A stretch of DNA of 64,000 nucleotides, from positions 34,915,841-34,979,840 of the forward strand of contig OV884009.1 of NCBI GenBank assembly GCA_930367205.1. Direction: 5' to 3'. The stretch is from Acanthosoma haemorrhoidale (lineage: Eukaryota; Arthropoda; Insecta; Hemiptera; Acanthosomatidae). Shown piece after piece: positions 7,900 to 21,295 of the stretch (its first letter is position 1; the number at the start of each line of letters is the position of its first letter). The notes under the pieces were generated by a model. It worked only from the letters and a program-made list of their open reading frames with translations. It had not been told where the DNA came from and did not search any database. The position numbers and the translations under genes were made by a program.

Positions 7900-8875
7900 G
7901 TCCCAGCACCAAAACAATATCGAGAACTGCACTCAGGGACTTTTTGATATAGGATAGTGGCTACATTATTGTCAGAATGAACGGTTTTATCGGTGACAAA
8001 GGAAGGTACGTTAGGTATTGTTCTCAGAACTTTGGAGTGGAAGGATGGTTTGATGTTCGACCTGTGCTGGGCCCAGAATTCAACTCTGCACGTCCTGAAT
8101 AGTCTTATGGTGGTTTGATAAATGAGAATATCCTTCGTTGAGACGTGAGATTTTCTGTAAATAATTTGTATACTTGTCCTAACCGTCGATTGAGTTCTTG
8201 TCTTTTAAGTCAAATTTGTCGATTCCAGGTTAGTATTATTGGTGTAATCTAAGTAATATGTGTGATGTGTGGTGGGGCTTACCCCACTCCTTAGAGTCTA
8301 AGAGGACTGGTTAGCAGGACCTATCCTGTGAGAAAGTAGTATGGGGGTGGTTTAGGGTGGTTTTTGCCTCCGTTAACTTCTGTTAGCCATTCCTGAAACT
8401 TGTACTCAATGTAAGTAATAAGTAATTGGAGGCTATAAATTGTTTCTGTGTCTGATGGAGGGGATGGAGGAAAGGTTGTGACATTGGTAAAAGTAGCTAT
8501 AAGGTATAAGGTAAAAATAATGGTATGAAAGTCAGTACAGAGGCAACTCAAACGGGCCCAGAACATTAACTACCCTGAGGAACTCCGGTTTCAACTGGAA
8601 TGCAGTTTGAATATTCTGATCCTGAACGAACCTGGAAGTAGATGAAGGTCTAACTTGAGTATGAAGAGTAACCAGGATGCCAAATCCGGTCTAATGCCTG
8701 AACCCCGTCCAGAAAAGTAGAAGCTAAACTGTTAATTCGGGGACAGTCTTACGATTATAAAAAAGAAAGGAAATTTATCAGAATTTTCTAAAATATCTTT
8801 GAGGGGATTGGGAAAAGGCTAATGGCCTCACAATGTATAATTCTTGAGCCCAGCTGAAGGGGTTTAGCGTTCAAA
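7900..8875 (-). pseudogene. Old Jockey-clade reverse transcriptase, frameshifted
   Basis: On the minus strand, successive short frames spell out a Jockey-type RT in the right order. From high to low coordinates: 'ISLFPIPSKIF*K' (~8,832-8,785, fits the RPISLLPxLSKxFEKI block); 'FLDGVQALDRIWHPG' (~8,715-8,670, motif A with its Asp kept); 'GVPQGS*' (~8,600-8,566), with four extra bases before 'VLGP'; 'LIATFTNVT' (~8,500-8,475), where motif C F/YADD is lost; 'FQEWLTEVNGGK' (~8,395-8,350); 'QELNRRLGQVYKLF' (~8,195-8,155); 'STKDILIYQ...CRVEFWAQHRSNIK' (~8,150-8,055); and 'SFHSKVLRTIPNVPSFVTDK' (~8,045-7,985). It resembles JkA in the C-terminal part but is much older, with multiple stops and frameshifts. 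The extent above 8,875 is uncertain. Confidence 0.8.
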
Positions 8876-10614
8876 CATCCATTTACTAGGGAATGATAAC
8901 CATAAGAGTAAAAGAGATAAATAAATGTGGAGTCAAAGATGGATTTATTTGGAGGGCAATACACTTGAAATAAGGATTGGGTCCCGAAGGAATTACGCGA
9001 GAGAGGAATTGATGGACCGGGTAAGTGGAACCAGCATGTGATTTTCCGTCTGGATGGTCCGTTCTGTTAATGTACTTAAAAACGCTGAAGGGTCTATTAC
9101 TGGTCTGTCTTGCTTATTTGTGGCCCCGTCAGTTTGTTTGTATGATTTTGAACAGGATAAGCACTTCAAAAGAGAATAGACAAGGTATAGGCTGGCATCA
9201 TGTGAGGCGAAACGAGAAAAGTGAGGAGGGAAATGAGTATACAAATTCAGTGAGAGAAGATATCGTCGGGCTGCAATTGAAACCCACTAAGTCAAAACTA
9301 TCATATCGGATTTTTATCTTTTCTTGACCACACAAAGGAGATATTTCGACTGGTAAAGTCAATAAAACCCACAAATTCATATCATAATTTTCTTAATGTT
9401 ATTGTAAGTACCAATGAAGTTAAAAGAAAAAACCTTTGATCCGCGTTTTATCAAGTCGTGTTTCACTTGTAACTTGACAGTATGGTATAGTAAGAGTTCG
9501 GGAATGATACAGAATAGTAAACTAGGTTTGAGTTGACTGAACACTTGGCCGAAGACATGAGAATGGGCTCACCAGTCTTCTTATCTCTTCTGAATAACGT
9601 TTCCTCTAGTGAACGGGCTAGTTGCAGTCCAGTAATCATTATTTTGAAGCCTTAACCTCCTTAGTAGTTGGTCATGTGACTTTGTGGGCATAGAGAACAG
9701 ACTGGGGTCTCGGGTCAGTTTTCTGTCCTCCGTCCTTTAGTACAACAAATGGATTGCAGGCAAAGGGATTCAACCTGTTGCATTACCATGTTTGATATAT
9801 CGAGCTCTTACTCCAGTCCAGTGCTTCCATTGAAGTGGTGGACTATATTGTGGGTTGCAACTGCCTTATATTTGCCGTGAAGTTTTCGATTGGCTAGTGA
9901 TGTGTGATGAGGACTTGGCTATCAACTACAGTAGCTCAACTCTACTGATCCTCCTAGTTTGATGTGGCATCAACTGACTGGAAGACCTATTTGAATACAT
10001 ATCTTCGTTTGCTATTTCAATATGATTTGCTAGGTCACAAAAACACAATAGAATTGAGCATTACACTAACGAAAGTGTTGGGCCTAGTATACTCACACAT
10101 TAAATAAATGTGGACTGTGAGAACAATTTCAAAAGATGACTCATCCTGGCAAGTTGGTGGGCATAAAATAAAAACGTGAGTAAATGTTTATGAAATTGGC
10201 GGATGTGCTGCCCCGAGAAAAAAGAAGTTAGCTTATATTCAATTACGCAATAAAACGTGTTTTAAATTGTATAAACATATTTCAATTATAATACTATCAT
10301 TGAATATGTGCTTATTAGCTGCCATAATAAGTCAAAAGTAAGGCCTTTGAAACCATTTTAAAAGCAAGGTGGGCACCTTTCTCTATAAATTATAATGATT
10401 TTTTTCCTGTCTGATTGCTTTGCTAATACCCTTCAAGCAATCTGCGGTAGGTACGTTTAAAATATTTTATGATTATCATACTATATCATTACACTTAAAT
10501 TGTTAATTAATATTGGTATTAGGCACTTCTATCACAAAATGTTAAACAGGTTTTTATCTTTGATATATAAAAAATATAACATGACTGTCGTGTACATTAG
10601 TAACAACCAAAGAA
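8876..10614. other. unassigned DNA, possibly upstream part of the old LINE
   Basis: The stretch just above 8,875 may continue the minus-strand LINE: a minus frame at 8,993-9,244 is 83 codons long and lies where the endonuclease-RT linker would be. I recognised no motif in it. From about 9,400 to 10,614 nothing was recognised. Confidence 0.35.
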
Positions 10615-10925
10615 CAACGATCATTGATGCCCGCTTATAAACGATAATTTTCTTGTTGTTCATTTTACAACAGTTATTTTTAATGATTTAACTTTCATTA
10701 TTATTTTACAGCCCTTGGAAAGAGATTCGTATACGTATTTAGAACTTTCTATACAATTAAAAACAGCAAGTAGATGTCTTAAGGATTCGAATGAGCACGA
10801 TAGCGAGAACAAAGCCGCAAGGACCCATGAAACCGACCGGACCGCAGGCGGCACTCCAGCCCCACCTATCTGGTAGGCAGGGCATGTATTCTCCTTTTAA
10901 GGGCAAGAGCACTGATCGAAGAAGG
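10615..10925. repeat. Interspersed repeat G, copy 2
   Basis: Same orientation as 480-768, about 310 bp, roughly 70% identical by eye. Shared blocks include 'GCCCGCTTATA', 'TTTTACAACAGT', 'GGAAAGAGATT', 'ATTAAAAACAGC' and 'GAGCACGATAGCGAG'. The GC-rich segment at 10,800-10,880 matches the GC-rich segment at 650-720 only loosely. Unknown family. Confidence 0.65.
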
Positions 10926-11734
10926 ATGGGGGACTACATTCCATAAACTAGTCCACTGATACATACTTGTTATGTATGTTAAAAAAATAATTATTGGAGC
11001 ATTTGTTCGATTTGCTGTAATTTTTGTTGTAGAGTTTATATTGTTTAAGAAAAATTTATTTGTCATATCATTACCACTGCTTGTACAGCATTAATAATTA
11101 GGATGTAACAATTCATTTATGCTCCTGTACAATTCACTCAACTAATAGTGACACAGAACTGAAATGATTAGTTTAGTCATTTGGGATAACACTAGCCAAT
11201 TTCTCAATACACTAGATTTAATTCATTCCTGATGAAGTTTCACTTCAAAAATACTTAATTGCATGGATCGAGTAAGATGAAAATTGCAAGTTGAGGAAAG
11301 TTACGAAAGAAATGGGAAATGACTGTATTTTACTAAACATTGATAGCGTGCTTTCGAGCACTAAACGATAGAGCAGAGAAGAAAGGACGGTTGGAAATCG
11401 AAACGAGAAGGGTGCTAGGAAATTATGATATGAAGGGATAAGATAAGACTCGCCTACCTGCCCTTTGTATTGCATGAGCAGGGCCGAAAAAAACGTAAAG
11501 GCAGGCTCTAATTTGACAGTGAAGGCAAACGGAGCGCTTAGGAGATAGCCACTCTTTGTAACGACAATTGATTTTTTGTTTTGAGTAGCCACAGACGGAG
11601 CTGTGGTACAGGTGCATGGCAGCAGATGGGGTAGTCATCTACATAAATTAGCTACTATTTATAATTTTTTTTTATTCCGTCCCATTCTCTTCATCCCTAT
11701 TCCTAGTATATTTCAATCATGCATACACGGTAAA
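10926..11734. other. unassigned DNA left of the satellite
   Basis: Minus-strand frames at 11,245-11,592 (115 codons) and 11,423-11,638 overlap in different frames. Neither has a recognisable domain or recurs elsewhere, so I do not call a gene. No repeat seen at the right flank of the satellite is present here. Confidence 0.45.
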
Positions 11735-11744
11735 TAATAGTTCA

Positions 11745-12370
11745 TCCTAACTGTTGCACAGATGTGATCAGAAAATCATTTGACACATTTGTCGTACGTC
11801 AAACAAAATATCAACAAATATTTGACATAAAAACAGTCCTACCTCTCCTATAATATGCTATAATAAACGATATATATGTTATAACATGATAATCGTTCAT
11901 GCTAACTGTTGCATAAATGTGATCAGAAAATCATTTGACACATTTGTACGTCAAACCAAATATCAACAAATATTTTACATAAAAACAGTCCTAACTTTCC
12001 TATAATATGGTATAATAAACGATATATATGTTATAACCTCATAATAGTTCATGCTAACTGTTGCACAGATGTGATCAGAAAATCATTTGAAAAATCCATT
12101 TGTTGTACGGCAAACAAAATATCAACAAATATTTGACTTAAAAACAGTCCTACCTCTCCTATAATATACTGTAATAAACGATATATATGTTATAACATGA
12201 TAATTGTTCATGCTAACTGTTCCATAGATGTGATCAGAAAATCATTTGACACATTTGTACGTCAAACAAAATATCAACAAATATTTCACATAAAAATAGT
12301 CCTACCTCTCCTATATTATACTATAATAAACGATATATATGTTATAACATGATAATTGTTGATGCTAACT
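11745..12370 (+). repeat. Variant block of the satellite, first copy of a segmental duplication
   Basis: Carries a distinctive run of monomer variants in order: 'GCATAAATGTGATC' with 'TATTTTACAT', 'TATAACCTCATAATAG', 'TTGAAAAATCCATTTG' with 'GTACGGCAAAC', and 'ATTTCACATAAAAATAG'. The same order recurs at 16,037-16,660 with an offset of 4,280 bp at the 'TTGAAAAATCC' site. Confidence 0.85.
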
Positions 12371-15300
12371 GTTGCATAGATGTGATCAGAAAATCATTTG
12401 ACAAATTTGTACGTCAAACAAAATATCAACAAATATTTGGCATAAAAACAGTCCTACCTCTCCTATAATATGCTATAAAAAACGATATATATGTTATAAC
12501 ATGATAATTGTTCATGCTAACTGTTCCATAGATGTGATCAGAAAATCATTTGACAAATTTGTACGTCAAACAAAATATCAACAAATATTTGGCATAAAAA
12601 CAGTCCTACCTCTCCTATAATATGCTATAATAAACGATATATATGTTATAACATGATAATTGTTGATGCTAACTGTTGCATAGACGTGATCAGAAAATCA
12701 TTTGACAAATTTGTACGTCAAACAAAATATCAACAAATATTTGGCATAAAAACAGTCCTACCTCTCCTATAATATACTGTAATAAACGATATATATGTTA
12801 TAACATGATAATTGTTCATGCTAACTGTTGCATAGATGTGATCAGAAAATCATTTGACAAATTTGTACGTCAAACAAAATATCAACAAATATTTGGCATA
12901 AAAACAGTCCTACCTCTCCTATAATATGCTATAGTAAACGATATATATATGTTATAACATGATAATTGTTCATGCTAACTGTTGCATAGATGTGATCAGA
13001 AAATCATTTGACAAATTTGTACGTCAAACAAAATATCCACAAATATTTGGCATAAAAACAGTCCTACCTCTCCTATAATATGCTATAATAAACGATATAT
13101 ATGTTATAACATGATAATTGTTCATGCTAACTGTTGCATAGATGTGATCAGAAAATCATTTGACACATTTGTACGTCAAACAAAATATCAACAAATATTT
13201 GGCATAAAAACAGTCCTACCTCTCCTATAATATGCTATAATAAACGATATATATGTTATAACATGATAATTGTTCATGCTAACTGTTGCATAGATGTGAT
13301 CAGAAAATCATTTGACACATTTGTACGTCAAACAAAATATCAACAAATATTTGGCATAAAAACAGTCCTACCTCTCCTATAATATGCTATAATAAACGAT
13401 ATATATGTTATAACATGATAATTGTTCATGCTAACTGTTGCATAGATGTGATCAGAAAATCATTTGACACATTTGTACGTCAAACAAAATATCAACAAAT
13501 ATTTGGCATAAAAACAGTCCTACCTCTCCTATAATATGCTATAGTAAACGATATATATATGTTATAACATGATAATTGTTCATGCTAACTGTTGCATAGA
13601 TGTGATCAGAAAATCATTTGACACATTTGTACGTCAAACAAAATATCAACAAATATTTGGCATAAAAACAGTCCTACCTCTCCTATAATATGCTATAATA
13701 AACGATATATATGTTATAACATGATAATTGTTCATGCTAACTGTTGCACAGATGTGATCAGAAAATCATTTGACACATTTGTACGTCAAACAAAATATCA
13801 ACAAATATTTGGCATAAAAACAGTCCTACCTCTCCTATAATATGCTATAATAAACGATATATATGTTATAACATGATAATTGTTCATGCTAACTGTTGCA
13901 TAGATGTGATCAGAAAATCATTTGACACATTTGTACGTCAAACAAAATATCAACAAATATTTGGCATAAAAACAGTCCTACCTCTCCTATAATATGCTAT
14001 AGTAAACGATATATATATGTTATAACATGATAATTGTTCATGCTAACTGTTCCATAGATGTGATCAGAAAATCATTTGACACATTTGTACGTCAAACAAA
14101 ATATCAACAAATATTTGGCATAAAAACAGTCCTACCTCTCCTATAATATGCTATAGTAAACGATATATATATGTTATAACATGATAATTGTTCATGCTAA
14201 CTGTTCCATAGATGTGATCAGAAAATCATTTGACACATTTGTACGTCAAACAAAATATCAACAAATATTTGGCATAAAAACAGTCCTACCTCTCCTATAA
14301 TATGCTATAATAAACGATATATATGTTATAACATGATAATTGTTGATGCTAACTGTTGCATAGATGTGATCAGAAAATCATTTGACAAATTTGTACGTCA
14401 AACAAAATATCAACAAATATTTGGCATAAAAACAGTCCTACCTCTCCTATAATATACTGTAATAAACGATATATATGTTATAACATGATAATTGTTCATG
14501 CTAACTGTTGCATAGATATGATCAGAAAATCATTTGACAAATTTGTACGTCAAACAAAATATCAACAAATATTTGGCATAAAAACAGTCCTACCTCTCCT
14601 ATAATATGCTATAGTAAACGATATATATATGTTATAACATGATAATTGTTCATGCTAACTGTTGCATAGATGTGATCAGAAAATCATTTGACAAATTTGT
14701 ACGTCAAACAAAATATCAACAAATATTTGGCATAAAAACAGTCCTACCTCTCCTATAATATGCTATAATAAACGATATATATGTTATAACATGATAATTG
14801 TTCATGCTAACTGTTGCATAGATGTGATCAGAAAATCATTTGACACATTTGTACGTCAAACAAAATATCAACAAATATTTGGCATAAAAACAGTCCTACC
14901 TCTCCTATAATATACTGTAATAAACGATATATATGTTATAACATGATAATTGTTCATGCTAACTGTTGCATAGATGTGATCAGAAAATCATTTGACACAT
15001 TTGTACGTCAAACAAAATATCAACAAATATTTGGCATAAAAACAGTCCTACCTCTCCTATAATATGCTATAATAAACGATATATATATATATGTTATAAC
15101 ATGATAATTGTTCATGCTAACTGTTGCATAGATGTGATCAGAAAATCATTTGACACATTTGTACGTCAAACAAAATATCAACAAATATTTGGCATAAAAA
15201 CAGTCCTACCTCTCCTATAATATGCTATAATAAACGATATATATGTTATAACATGATAATTGTTCATGCTAACTGTTGCATAGATGTGATCAGAAAATCA

Positions 15301-16036
15301 TTTGACACATTTGTACGTCAAACAAAATATCAACAAATATTTGGCATAAAAACAGTCCTACCTCTCCTATAATATGCTATAATAAACGATATATATGTTA
15401 TAACATGATAATTGTTCATGCTAACTGTTGCATAGATGTGATCAGAAAATCATTTGACACATTTGTACGTCAAACAAAATATCAACAAATATTTGACATA
15501 AAAACAGTCCTACCTCTCCTATAATATGGTATAATAAACGATATATATGTTATAACATGATAATTGTTCATGCTAACTGTTGCATAGATGTGATCAGAAA
15601 ATCATTTGACACATTTGTACGTCAAACAAAATATCAACAAATATTTGGCATAAAAACAGTCCTACCTCTCCTATAATATGCTATAATAAACGATATATAT
15701 GTTATAACATGATAATTGTTCATGCTAACTGTTGCATAGATGTGATCAGAAAATCATTTGACACATTTGTACGTCAAACAAAATATCAACAAATATTTGG
15801 CATAAAAACAGTCCTACCTCTCCTATAATATGCTATAATAAACGATATATATGTTATAACATGATAATTGTTCATGCTAACTGTTGCATAGATGTGATCA
15901 GAAAATCATTTGACACATTTGTACGTCAAACAAAATATCAACAAATATTTGGCATAAAAACAGTCCTACCTCTCCTATAATATGCTATAATAAACGATAT
16001 ATATGTTATAACATGATAATTGTTCATGCTAACTGT

Positions 16037-16660
16037 TGCACAAATGTGATCAGAAAATCATTTGACACATTTGTACGTCAAACAAAATATCAACAAATAT
16101 TTGACATAAAAACAGTCCTACCTCTCCTATAATATGCTATAATAAACGATATATATATGTTATAACCTGATAATCGTTCATGCTAACTGTTGCATAAATG
16201 TGATCAGAAAATCATTTGACACATTTGTACGTCAAACAAAATATCAACAAATATTTTACATAAAAACAGTCCTACCTTTCCTATAATATGGTATAATAAA
16301 CGATATATATGTTATAACCTCATAATAGTTCATGCTAACTGTTGCACAGATGTGATCAGAAAATCATTTGAAAAATCCATTTGTTGTACGGCAAACAAAA
16401 TATCAACAAATATTTGACTTAAAAACAGTCCTACCTCTCCTATAATATACTGTAATAAACGATATATATGTTATAACATGATAATTGTTCATGCTAACTG
16501 TTCCATAGATGTGATCAGAAAATCATTTGACACATTTGTACGTCAAACAAAATATCAACAAATATTTCACATAAAAATAGTCCTACCTCTCCTATAATAT
16601 GCTATAATAAACGATATATATGTTATAACATGATAATTGTTCATGCTAACTGTTGCATAG
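16037..16660 (+). repeat. Variant block of the satellite, second copy
   Basis: Repeats the ordered variants of 11,745-12,370. Part of the signature recurs again at 16,800-17,100 ('TATAACCTGATAATCG' then 'GCATAAATGTG') and the 'TTGAAAAATCC' variant at 20,335-20,355. The pattern suggests block duplication within the array followed by partial homogenisation. Confidence 0.85.
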
Positions 16661-17844
16661 ATGTGATCAGAAAATCATTTGACAAATTTGTACGTCAAAC
16701 AAAATATCAACAAATATTTGGCATAAAAACAGTCCTACCTCTCCTATAATATGCTATAATAAACGATATATATGTTATAACATGATAATTGTTCATGCTA
16801 ACTGTTGCACAGATGTGATCAGAAAATCATTTGACACATTTGTACGTCAAACAAAATATCAACAAATATTTGACATAAAAACAGTCCTACCTCTCCTATA
16901 ATATGCTATAATAAACGATATATATATGTTATAACCTGATAATCGTTCATGCTAACTGTTGCATAAATGTGATCAGAAAATCATTTGACACATTTGTACG
17001 TCAAACAAAATATCAACAAATATTTTACATAAAAACAGTCCTACCTCTCCTATAATATACTGTAATAAACGATATATATGTTATGACATGATAATAGTTC
17101 ATGCTAACTGTTGCACAGATGTGATCAGAAAATCATTTGACACATCCATTTTTTGTACGTCAAACAAAATATCAACAAATATTTGACATAAAAACAGTCC
17201 TACCTCTCCTATAATATGCTATAATAAACGATATATATGTTATAACATGATAATGTTCATGCTAACTGTTCCATAGATGTGATCAGAAAATCATTTGACA
17301 CATTTGTACGTCAAACAAAATATCAACAAATATTTGACATAAAAACAGTCCTACCTCTCCTATAATATGCTATAGTAAACGATATATATGTTATAACATG
17401 ATAATTGTTCATGCTAACTGTTCCATAGATGTGATCAGAAAATCATTTGACACATTTGTACGTCAAACAAAATATCAACAAATATTTTACATAAAAACAG
17501 TCCTACCTCTCCTATAATATGCTATAATAAACGATATATATGTTATAACATGATAATTGTTGATGCTAACTGTTGCATAGATGTGATCAGAAAATCATTT
17601 GACAAATTTGTACGTCAAACAAAATATTAACAAATATTTGACATAAAAACAGTCCTACCTCTCCTATAATATGCTATAATAAACGATATATATGTTATAA
17701 CATGATAATTGTTCATGCTAACTGTTCCATAGATGTGATCAGAAAATCATTTGACACATTTGTACGTCAAACCAAATATCAACAAATATTTTACATAAAA
17801 ACAGTCCTACCTCTCCTATAATATACTGTAATAAACGATATATA

Positions 17845-19090
17845 TGTTATAACATGATAATTGTTCATGCTAACTGTTGCATAGATGTGATCAGAAAATC
17901 ATTTGACACATTTGTACGTCAAACAAAATATCAACAAATATTTGACATAAAAACAGTCCTACCTCTCCTATAATATACTGTAATAAACGATATATATGTT
18001 ATAACATGATAATTGTTCATGCTAACTGTTGCATAGATGTGATCAGAAAATCATTTGACACATTTGTACGTCAAACAAAATATCAACAAATATTTGACAT
18101 AAAAACAGTCCTACCTCTTCTATAATATGCTATAATAAACGATATATATGTTACAACATGATAATTGTTCATGCTAACTGTTGCATAGATGTGATCAGAA
18201 AATCATTTGACACATTTGTACGTCAAACAAAATATCAACAAATATTTGACATAAAAACAGTCCTACCTCTCCTATAATATACTGTAATAAACGATATATA
18301 TGTTATAACATGATAATTGTTCATGCTAACTGTTGCATAGATGTGATCAGAAAATCATTTGACACATTTGTACGTCAAACAAAATATCAACAAATATTTG
18401 ACATAAAAACAGTCCTACCTCTTCTATAATATGCTATAATAAACGATATATATGTTACAACATGATAATTGTTCATGCTAACTGTTGCATAGATGTGATC
18501 AGAAAATCATTTGACACATTTGTACGTCAAACAAAATATCAACAAATATTTGACATAAAAACAGTCCTACCTCTCCTATAATATACTGTAATAAACGATA
18601 TATATGTTATAACATGATAATTGTTCATGCTAACTGTTGCATAGATGTGATCAGAAAATCATTTGACACATTTGTACGTCAAACAAAATATCAACAAATA
18701 TTTGACATAAAAACAGTCCTACCTCTTCTATAATATGCTATAATAAACGATATATATGTTACAACATGATAATTGTTCATGCTAACTGTTGCATAGATGT
18801 GATCAGAAAATCATTTGACACATTTGTACGTCAAACAAAATATCAACAAATATTTGACATAAAAACAGTCCTACCTCTCCTATAATATACTGTAATAAAC
18901 GATATATATGTTATAACATGATAATTGTTCATGCTAACTGTTGCATAGATGTGATCAGAAAATCATTTGACACATTTGTACGTCAAACAAAATATCAACA
19001 AATATTTGACATAAAAACAGTCCTACCTCTTCTATAATATGCTATAATAAACGATATATATGTTACAACATGATAATTGTTCATGCTAAC
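17845..19090 (+). repeat. Dimeric higher-order repeat within the satellite
   Basis: Two monomer types alternate: one with 'CTCTCCTATAATATACTGTAA' and 'GTTATAAC', the other with 'CTCTTCTATAATATGCTATAA' and 'GTTACAAC'. The second type's 'CTTCTATAAT' starts at 18,117, 18,421, 18,725 and 19,029, a period of 304 bp (two monomers). The same variant also closes the array at ~20,852-20,893. Confidence 0.9.
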
Positions 19091-20904
19091 TGTTGCATAG
19101 ATGTGATCAGAAAATCATTTGACACATTTGTACGTCAAACAAAATATCAACAAATATTTGGCATAAAAACAGTCCTACCTCTCCTATAATATGCTATAAT
19201 AAACGATATATATGTTATAACATGATAATTGTTCATGCTAACTGTTGCATAGATGTGATCAGAAAATCATTTGACACATTTGTACGTCAAACAAAATATC
19301 AACAAATATTTGGCATAAAAACAGTCCTACCTCTCCTATAATATGGTATAATAAACGATATATATGTTATAACATGATAATTGTTCATGCTAACTGTTGC
19401 ATAGATGTGATCAGAAAATCATTTGACACATTTGTACGTCAAACAAAATATCAACAAATATTTGACATAAAAACAGTCCTACCTCTTCTATAATATGCTA
19501 TAATAAACGATATATATGTTATAACATGATAATTGTTGATGCTAACTGTTGCATAGATGTGATCAGAAAATCATTTGACACATTTGTACGTCAAACAAAA
19601 TATCAACAAATATTTGACATAAAAACAGTCCTACCTCTCCTATAATATGCTATAATAAACGATATATATGTTATAACATGATAATTGTTCATGCTAACTG
19701 TTCCATAGATGTGATCAGAAAATCATTTGACACATTTGTACGTCAAACAAAATATCAACAAATATTTGACATAAAAACAGTCCTACCTCTCCTATAATAT
19801 GCTATAATAAACGATATATATGTTATAACATGATAATTGTTCATGCTAACTGTTCCATAGATGTGATCAGAAAATCATTTGACACATTTGTACGTCAAAC
19901 AAAATATCAACAAATATTTGACATAAAAACAGTCCTACCTCTCCTATAATATGCTATAATAAACGATATATATGTTATAACATGATAATTGTTCATGCTA
20001 ACTGTTCCATAGATGTGATCAGAAAATCATTTGACACATTTGTACGTCAAACAAAATATCAACAAATATTTGACATAAAAACAGTCCTACCTCTCCTATA
20101 ATATGCTATAATAAACGATATATATGTTATAACATGATAATTGTTCATGCTAACTGTTCCATAGATGTGATCAGAAAATCATTTGACACATTTGTACGTC
20201 AAACAAAATATCAACAAATATTTGACATAAAAACAGTCCTACCTCTCCTATAATATACTGTAATAAACGATATATATGTTATAACATGATAATTGTTCAT
20301 GCTAACTGTTGCACAGATGTGATCAGAAAATCATTTGAAAAATCCATTTGTTGTACGGCAAACAAAATATCAACAAATATTTGACTTAAAAACAGTCCTA
20401 CCTCTCCTATAATAAACGATATATATATGTTATAACATGATAATTGTTCATGCTAACTGTTCCATAGATGTGATCAGAAAATCATTTGACATATTTGTAC
20501 GTCAAACAAAATATCAACAAATATTTGACATAAAAACAGTCCTACCTCTCCTATAATATGGTATAATAAACGATATATATGTTATAACATGATAATTGTT
20601 CATGCTAACTGTTGCATAGATGTGATCAGAAAATCATTTGACACATTTGTACGTCAAACAAAATATCAACAAATATTTGACATAAAAACAGTCCTACCTC
20701 TCCTATAATATGGTATAATAAACGATATATATGTTATAACATGATAATTGTTCATGCTAACTGTTGCATAGATGTGATCAGAAAATCATTTGACACATTT
20801 GTACGTCAAACAAAATATCAACAAATATTTGACATAAAAACAGTCCTACCTCTTCTATAATATGCTATAATAAACGATATATATGTTACAACATACTGAA
20901 GTCA

Positions 20905-21295
20905 GTGAGCATTCTATAAACCAAAATTTCCATCGCAATTTAATTTTTACAGTTTAATAAATTTGGGCGATTTATAGGATTCAAGACGCTAAAGGGGTGG
21001 TATGCGACCGATACCTGTAGTATTTTTGTTTAAGCTATTTTATGTGAAATTCTACAGCCACACACTTTTCTAATTTATATATTAAAGATGTAGAATTCAA
21101 TAAAATACGAATCCTGTAACTAATTTTATCTATCATTAACTATTAAATTATCCAGTACCGTTTTAACCAGAACGTGATCCCCATCAAAAGATTGAAACAA
21201 TGTTTCTTTGTTACTTTTAGGTTTTGTTGATTTTCGCAAAATAATACTTGGGTGGACATAGATGGATAGAAATCGGGTAGACATTGATTAATTAA
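20905..21295 (+). repeat. Repeat R, copy 2, abutting the satellite
   Basis: Uninterrupted copy of the element at 5,031-5,632. It starts with 'TCTATAAACC' about a dozen bases after the last satellite monomer and ends with 'ATTAATTAATTAGCTC'. Between the satellite and R lies only 'TACTGAAGTCAGTGAGCAT'. The right half (from 21,136) is also part of the inverted repeat described next. Confidence 0.75.

Larger units (their letters stand above)
11735..20893 (+). repeat. 152-bp satellite array, about 60 monomers
   Basis: Uninterrupted head-to-tail array. Successive 'GTTCATGCTAACTGTT' sites at 13,120, 13,272 and 13,424 are exactly 152 bp apart. Some monomers are 154 bp or more because of extra AT pairs in the 'CGATATATATGTTATAAC' stretch. 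Each monomer has a perfect 10-bp palindrome (TGTTATAACA), a TTTGAC/GTCAAA inverted pair around 'ACATTTGTAC', an AAATAT/ATATTT pair around 'CAACAA', and TGATCA. Central monomers are nearly identical, while the left edge and the 16-17.1 kb zone hold variants. There is no coding frame and no embedded transposon. The array ends mid-monomer at ~20,893. Confidence 0.97.

Noticed and set aside
11245..11638. Two overlapping minus-strand frames (115 and 71 codons) left of the satellite
   Set aside because: They overlap in different frames, show no family resemblance and have no supporting splice or start context.
11735..20893. Possible CRISPR array because of regular repeats
   Set aside because: The repeats are contiguous 152-bp monomers without variable spacers, in a eukaryotic, transposon-rich context. 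This is a satellite.
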